Shown here one piece after another: positions 41,858 to 44,192 of a DNA stretch of 44,192 nucleotides. A model generated the notes under the pieces. It ran no database searches and had not been told where the DNA came from. It saw only the letters and a program-made list of their open reading frames with translations. Both the position numbers and the translations under genes were made by a program. Position 1 is the first letter of the stretch; each line of letters starts with the position of its first letter. Source of the stretch: Oscillospiraceae bacterium (lineage in GTDB: Bacteria > Bacillota > Clostridia > Oscillospirales > Oscillospiraceae); contig JAGASJ010000085.1 in NCBI GenBank assembly GCA_017621795.1, positions 1 to 44,192 of the forward strand, read 5' to 3'.

Positions 41858-42684
41858 AGGTAGGCGTTTTGGGTTTGGGGCTGATCGGCGGCTCATTAGC
41901 CCGAGCCTACAGCAAGGCAGGGCATACAGTCTATGTACACGACAAAGATACATCCACTGCTGATTTTGCGGAGCTGGCAGGAATATCCAGCGGGAAACTC
42001 AATGCCGAAACGATCCCTACCTGCGATTTAATCCTGTTGGCTGTTTATACCGGCGCCGCTATCCGTTGGTTGGAAGAAAACGCCGAGTTTTTTCAAAGTG
42101 CGTGTACTGTAATTGACTGCTGTGGCATCAAAAGTGAAATCTGTGAATGCGGCTTTCGCCTTGCAAAGCAGTACGGCTTTACCTTTGTTGGCGGTCACCC
42201 GATGGCGGGATCTCATTTTTCAGGCTTTAAATACAGTCGTTCCAATCTGTTTCAGGGTGCCCCAATGGTGCTTGTACCGCCCCGCTATGACGACCCGGAA
42301 CTGCTTAGTAATCTGAAAAGCCTTCTTGCGCCCTGCGGCTTTGGCTCTTTCTCTGTGACCACCGCACAGGAGCACGACAATATGATCGCCTTTACCTCCC
42401 AGATGCCGCACATCATCAGCAACGCCTATATTAAATCCCCTACCGCCTTAGCCCATAAGGGATTCTCTGCAGGCAGCTATAAAGATCTTACCAGAGTCGC
42501 CTGGCTGAATCCACAAATGTGGGCAGAGCTTTTTCTTTCAAACAAGGAAAATATCCTTAAAGAAATAGAGCTATATATAAACAATTTGACAAAATACAAA
42601 GCGGCTATCGCCGCCGGTAACGAACAAGAACTGATCGCCCTTTTAGACGAGGGCAGAAAACGCAAGGAAGAGGTTGACGGATGA
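41854..42684 (+). CDS. tyrA: Prephenate dehydrogenase
   Basis: 276 residues, so without the C-terminal ACT regulatory domain of longer homologues. Oxidises prephenate to hydroxyphenylpyruvate for tyrosine. NAD-binding GLGLIGGSLARAYSKAG at the N-terminus; catalytic His region FVGGHPMAGSHFSGF near 110-124; TSQMPHIISNA near 179. It overlaps aroF and aroB by four bases each. With no ACT domain here, feedback would have to act through the aroF domain and the attenuator. Confidence 0.95.
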   Translation: MKVGVLGLGLIGGSLARAYSKAGHTVYVHDKDTSTADFAELAGISSGKLNAETIPTCDLILLAVYTGAAIRWLEENAEFFQSACTVIDCCGIKSEICECGFRLAKQYGFTFVGGHPMAGSHFSGFKYSRSNLFQGAPMVLVPPRYDDPELLSNLKSLLAPCGFGSFSVTTAQEHDNMIAFTSQMPHIISNAYIKSPTALAHKGFSAGSYKDLTRVAWLNPQMWAELFLSNKENILKEIELYINNLTKYKAAIAAGNEQELIALLDEGRKRKEEVDG

Positions 42685-43733
42685 AAACCATTGCAGTAAA
42701 AGCTTCAGTACCTTACGAAGTCATTATTGGAGATCAACTTATGGAAAATGCAGGCACCTACATTGCCCGTGTCTGCAATCCTTCTACCTGCGTGATCATC
42801 AGCGATTCCAATGTTTTTCCCTTATACGGAAATATACTGGCCGACGCGCTGAAAAGTAGTGGATATCAGGTTTATACCTTCGTTTTTTCTGCAGGTGAAA
42901 CATCCAAAAACGCCAAAACATACATTGAGATCTTAGAGTTTCTCGCATCTAAAAAAATCACCAGAAGCGATCTTTTGATCGCACTGGGCGGAGGCGTAGT
43001 CGGAGACATTACCGGATTTGCCGCCGCTACATATCTCAGAGGAATTCCCTATGTGCAGATCCCCACTACACTGCTTGCAATGGTGGATTCCTCCGTCGGG
43101 GGCAAAACCGCCATTGACCTGCAGGCAGGCAAAAATCTTGTAGGTGCTTTTTATCAGCCCAAGGTAGTGCTTTGCGATCTACGTGCACTGGACAGTCTTT
43201 CCCCTGCCGTGTTTCAGGATGGTTGTGCTGAGGTAATCAAATACGGTATGCTGTATGACCCGATCCTATTTGATCACCTTGCTGAGCACAACGTAAATTT
43301 TTCAAGAGAATATGTAATCGCCCGCTGTGTTGAATTAAAGGCAGATGTGGTTTGCCATGATGAATTCGACCGTGGGGAAAGACAAAAGCTGAATTTGGGA
43401 CACACCATCGGTCACGGCATCGAATCTGCCAGCAGCTATAGGATCTCCCACGGTCAGGCGGTTGCCGCCGGTATGGCTATTATCACAAAAGCTGCCTGCT
43501 CCATCGGCGAATGCGATTTTACTGTTTATCAGCTTCTTTGCAGGGTTTTAGAGCACTTCTGTCTCCCCTGTTCTACCGATTATTCATCGGATACTCTTTT
43601 TGAAAGCGCTCTTTCCGATAAGAAGCGTTCCGGTAAAACTGTAAATCTGATTATTCCAAGAGAAGTTGGAAATTGCATAATCATGCCCACACCCATCAAC
43701 CGGGTACATTCCATCATTGAGGCAGGTCTTTAA
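42681..43733 (+). CDS. aroB: 3-dehydroquinate synthase
   Basis: 350 residues. Second shikimate step, closing DAHP to 3-dehydroquinate with NAD and a metal. The core motif GGGVVGDITGFAAATYLRG (near 98) and PTTLLAMVDSSVGGKTAID (near 124) are present. Metal-binding residues are in CAEVIKYGML (Glu, near 185), LNLGHTIGHGIE (His, near 238) and SHGQAVAAGM (His, near 257). Its ATG overlaps the tyrA stop; aroA starts one base after its own stop. Confidence 0.97.
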   Translation: MKTIAVKASVPYEVIIGDQLMENAGTYIARVCNPSTCVIISDSNVFPLYGNILADALKSSGYQVYTFVFSAGETSKNAKTYIEILEFLASKKITRSDLLIALGGGVVGDITGFAAATYLRGIPYVQIPTTLLAMVDSSVGGKTAIDLQAGKNLVGAFYQPKVVLCDLRALDSLSPAVFQDGCAEVIKYGMLYDPILFDHLAEHNVNFSREYVIARCVELKADVVCHDEFDRGERQKLNLGHTIGHGIESASSYRISHGQAVAAGMAIITKAACSIGECDFTVYQLLCRVLEHFCLPCSTDYSSDTLFESALSDKKRSGKTVNLIIPREVGNCIIMPTPINRVHSIIEAGL

Positions 43734-43734
43734 A

Positions 43735-44192
43735 ATGGACATCACTGTATATCCCCGGCTTTTAAACGGCGCAATTCAATCCATACCTTCCAAATCTCAG
43801 GCGCACCGTCTTTTAATATGCGGTGCATTGTCCGATGCGCCGTTTCATCTATACTGCCCCTCTGTAAACGATGACATCGAAGCAACCGCAGACTGTCTCA
43901 ACGCCATGGGTGCACATATTGTGACCACCGAAGGCGGCTATTGGGTAGAACCCATTGGGCATCTTCCCCAGAAAGCATCCCTTTACTGCCGTGAAAGCGG
44001 GTCTACACTTCGTTTTTTACTCCCTGTGGTTGCCGCCCTTGGGATAGAAGCCACCTTTTTTATGGAAGGAAGACTTCCCGAGAGGCCCTTATCTCCCCTA
44101 CGGGAAGAGCTTCAGAAAATGGGCGCTGTATTATCTCGCCCAAGCAAAAACACCATCTTATGCACCGGGAAGCTGCGCAGCGGTCATTACAC
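43735..44192 (+). CDS. aroA: 3-phosphoshikimate 1-carboxyvinyltransferase (EPSP synthase), 5' part
   Basis: 152 residues are visible before the window ends. Adds the enolpyruvyl group of phosphoenolpyruvate to shikimate-3-phosphate. The N-terminal PSKSQAHRLLICGAL (PSKS with following Arg), DDIEATADCLNAMGA and the ESGSTLRFLLPVVAALG segment, with a LPERPLSPLREELQKMG stretch, are the family's first-domain landmarks. The ATG is one base after the aroB stop, with GAGG inside the end of aroB. Partial: the rest lies beyond the right edge. Confidence 0.95.
   Translation, partial: MDITVYPRLLNGAIQSIPSKSQAHRLLICGALSDAPFHLYCPSVNDDIEATADCLNAMGAHIVTTEGGYWVEPIGHLPQKASLYCRESGSTLRFLLPVVAALGIEATFFMEGRLPERPLSPLREELQKMGAVLSRPSKNTILCTGKLRSGHY

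Noticed and set aside
1-44192. Mobile elements, prophage, integration sites or recent transfer
   Set aside because: No transposase, integrase, phage genes, flanking repeats or tRNA junctions seen; gene content and signal style are uniform and housekeeping.

Overview
The window looks like a chromosomal housekeeping region of a low-to-mid-GC Gram-positive anaerobe of the class Clostridia, most likely a gut or rumen Oscillospiraceae/Ruminococcaceae-type bacterium. This is inferred from strong AGGAGG ribosome sites, near-consensus sigma-A promoters with 16-17 base spacers, a T-box leader, addB-addA, the dxs-tlyA-nadK-argR-recN cluster, and frequent TTG/GTG starts. I see no rRNA, tRNA, CRISPR array, insertion sequence or prophage gene.

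Layout. 1-5.7 kb: end of a membrane protein gene, trmO, the queuosine genes queA-tgt with yajC on the minus strand, dapA, and tyrS behind a tyrosine T-box. 5.97-12.9 kb, minus strand: a long operon that starts with a strong promoter and a roughly 620-base non-coding RNA, followed by a small membrane protein gene, dxs, tlyA, nadK, argR and recN. Position, length and partner gene identify this as the OLE RNA / OapA locus. 13-16.3 kb: a GtrA-type membrane protein, a PLP aminotransferase, dut and a PAP2 phosphatase. 16.4-19.7 kb, plus strand: a membrane zinc peptidase, then an AbrB-like regulator, a methionine gamma-lyase-family enzyme and an EamA transporter. 19.8-25.1 kb: pncB, a hotdog thioesterase, mutY and a set of small unrecognised genes around a metallophosphoesterase. 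25.1-35.7 kb: trpS and gltX back to back, the addB-addA double-strand-break repair nuclease, and ispE. 35.8-40.6 kb: a DUF378 protein and two divergent membrane-anchored proteins, one a zinc ribbon with Ig-like (Big_2) domains and one a pseudokinase with fibronectin-like outer domains. 40.6 kb to the end: an aromatic amino acid operon, aroF-tyrA-aroB-aroA (aroA runs off the window), behind what looks like a leader-peptide attenuator rich in Tyr and Phe codons.

How it fits together. dxs and ispE feed the non-mevalonate isoprenoid pathway. The aro operon makes chorismate and tyrosine precursors, and its leader peptide appears to sense tyrosine/phenylalanine supply, while tyrS senses uncharged tRNA-Tyr through its T-box. 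No terminator is visible between recN and the T-box, so transcripts of the OLE operon may run on into tyrS. The most notable items are the OLE-OapA locus, the Tyr/Phe leader-peptide attenuator, and the pseudokinase with its zinc-ribbon neighbour. Family assignments rest on reading motifs, without database searches.
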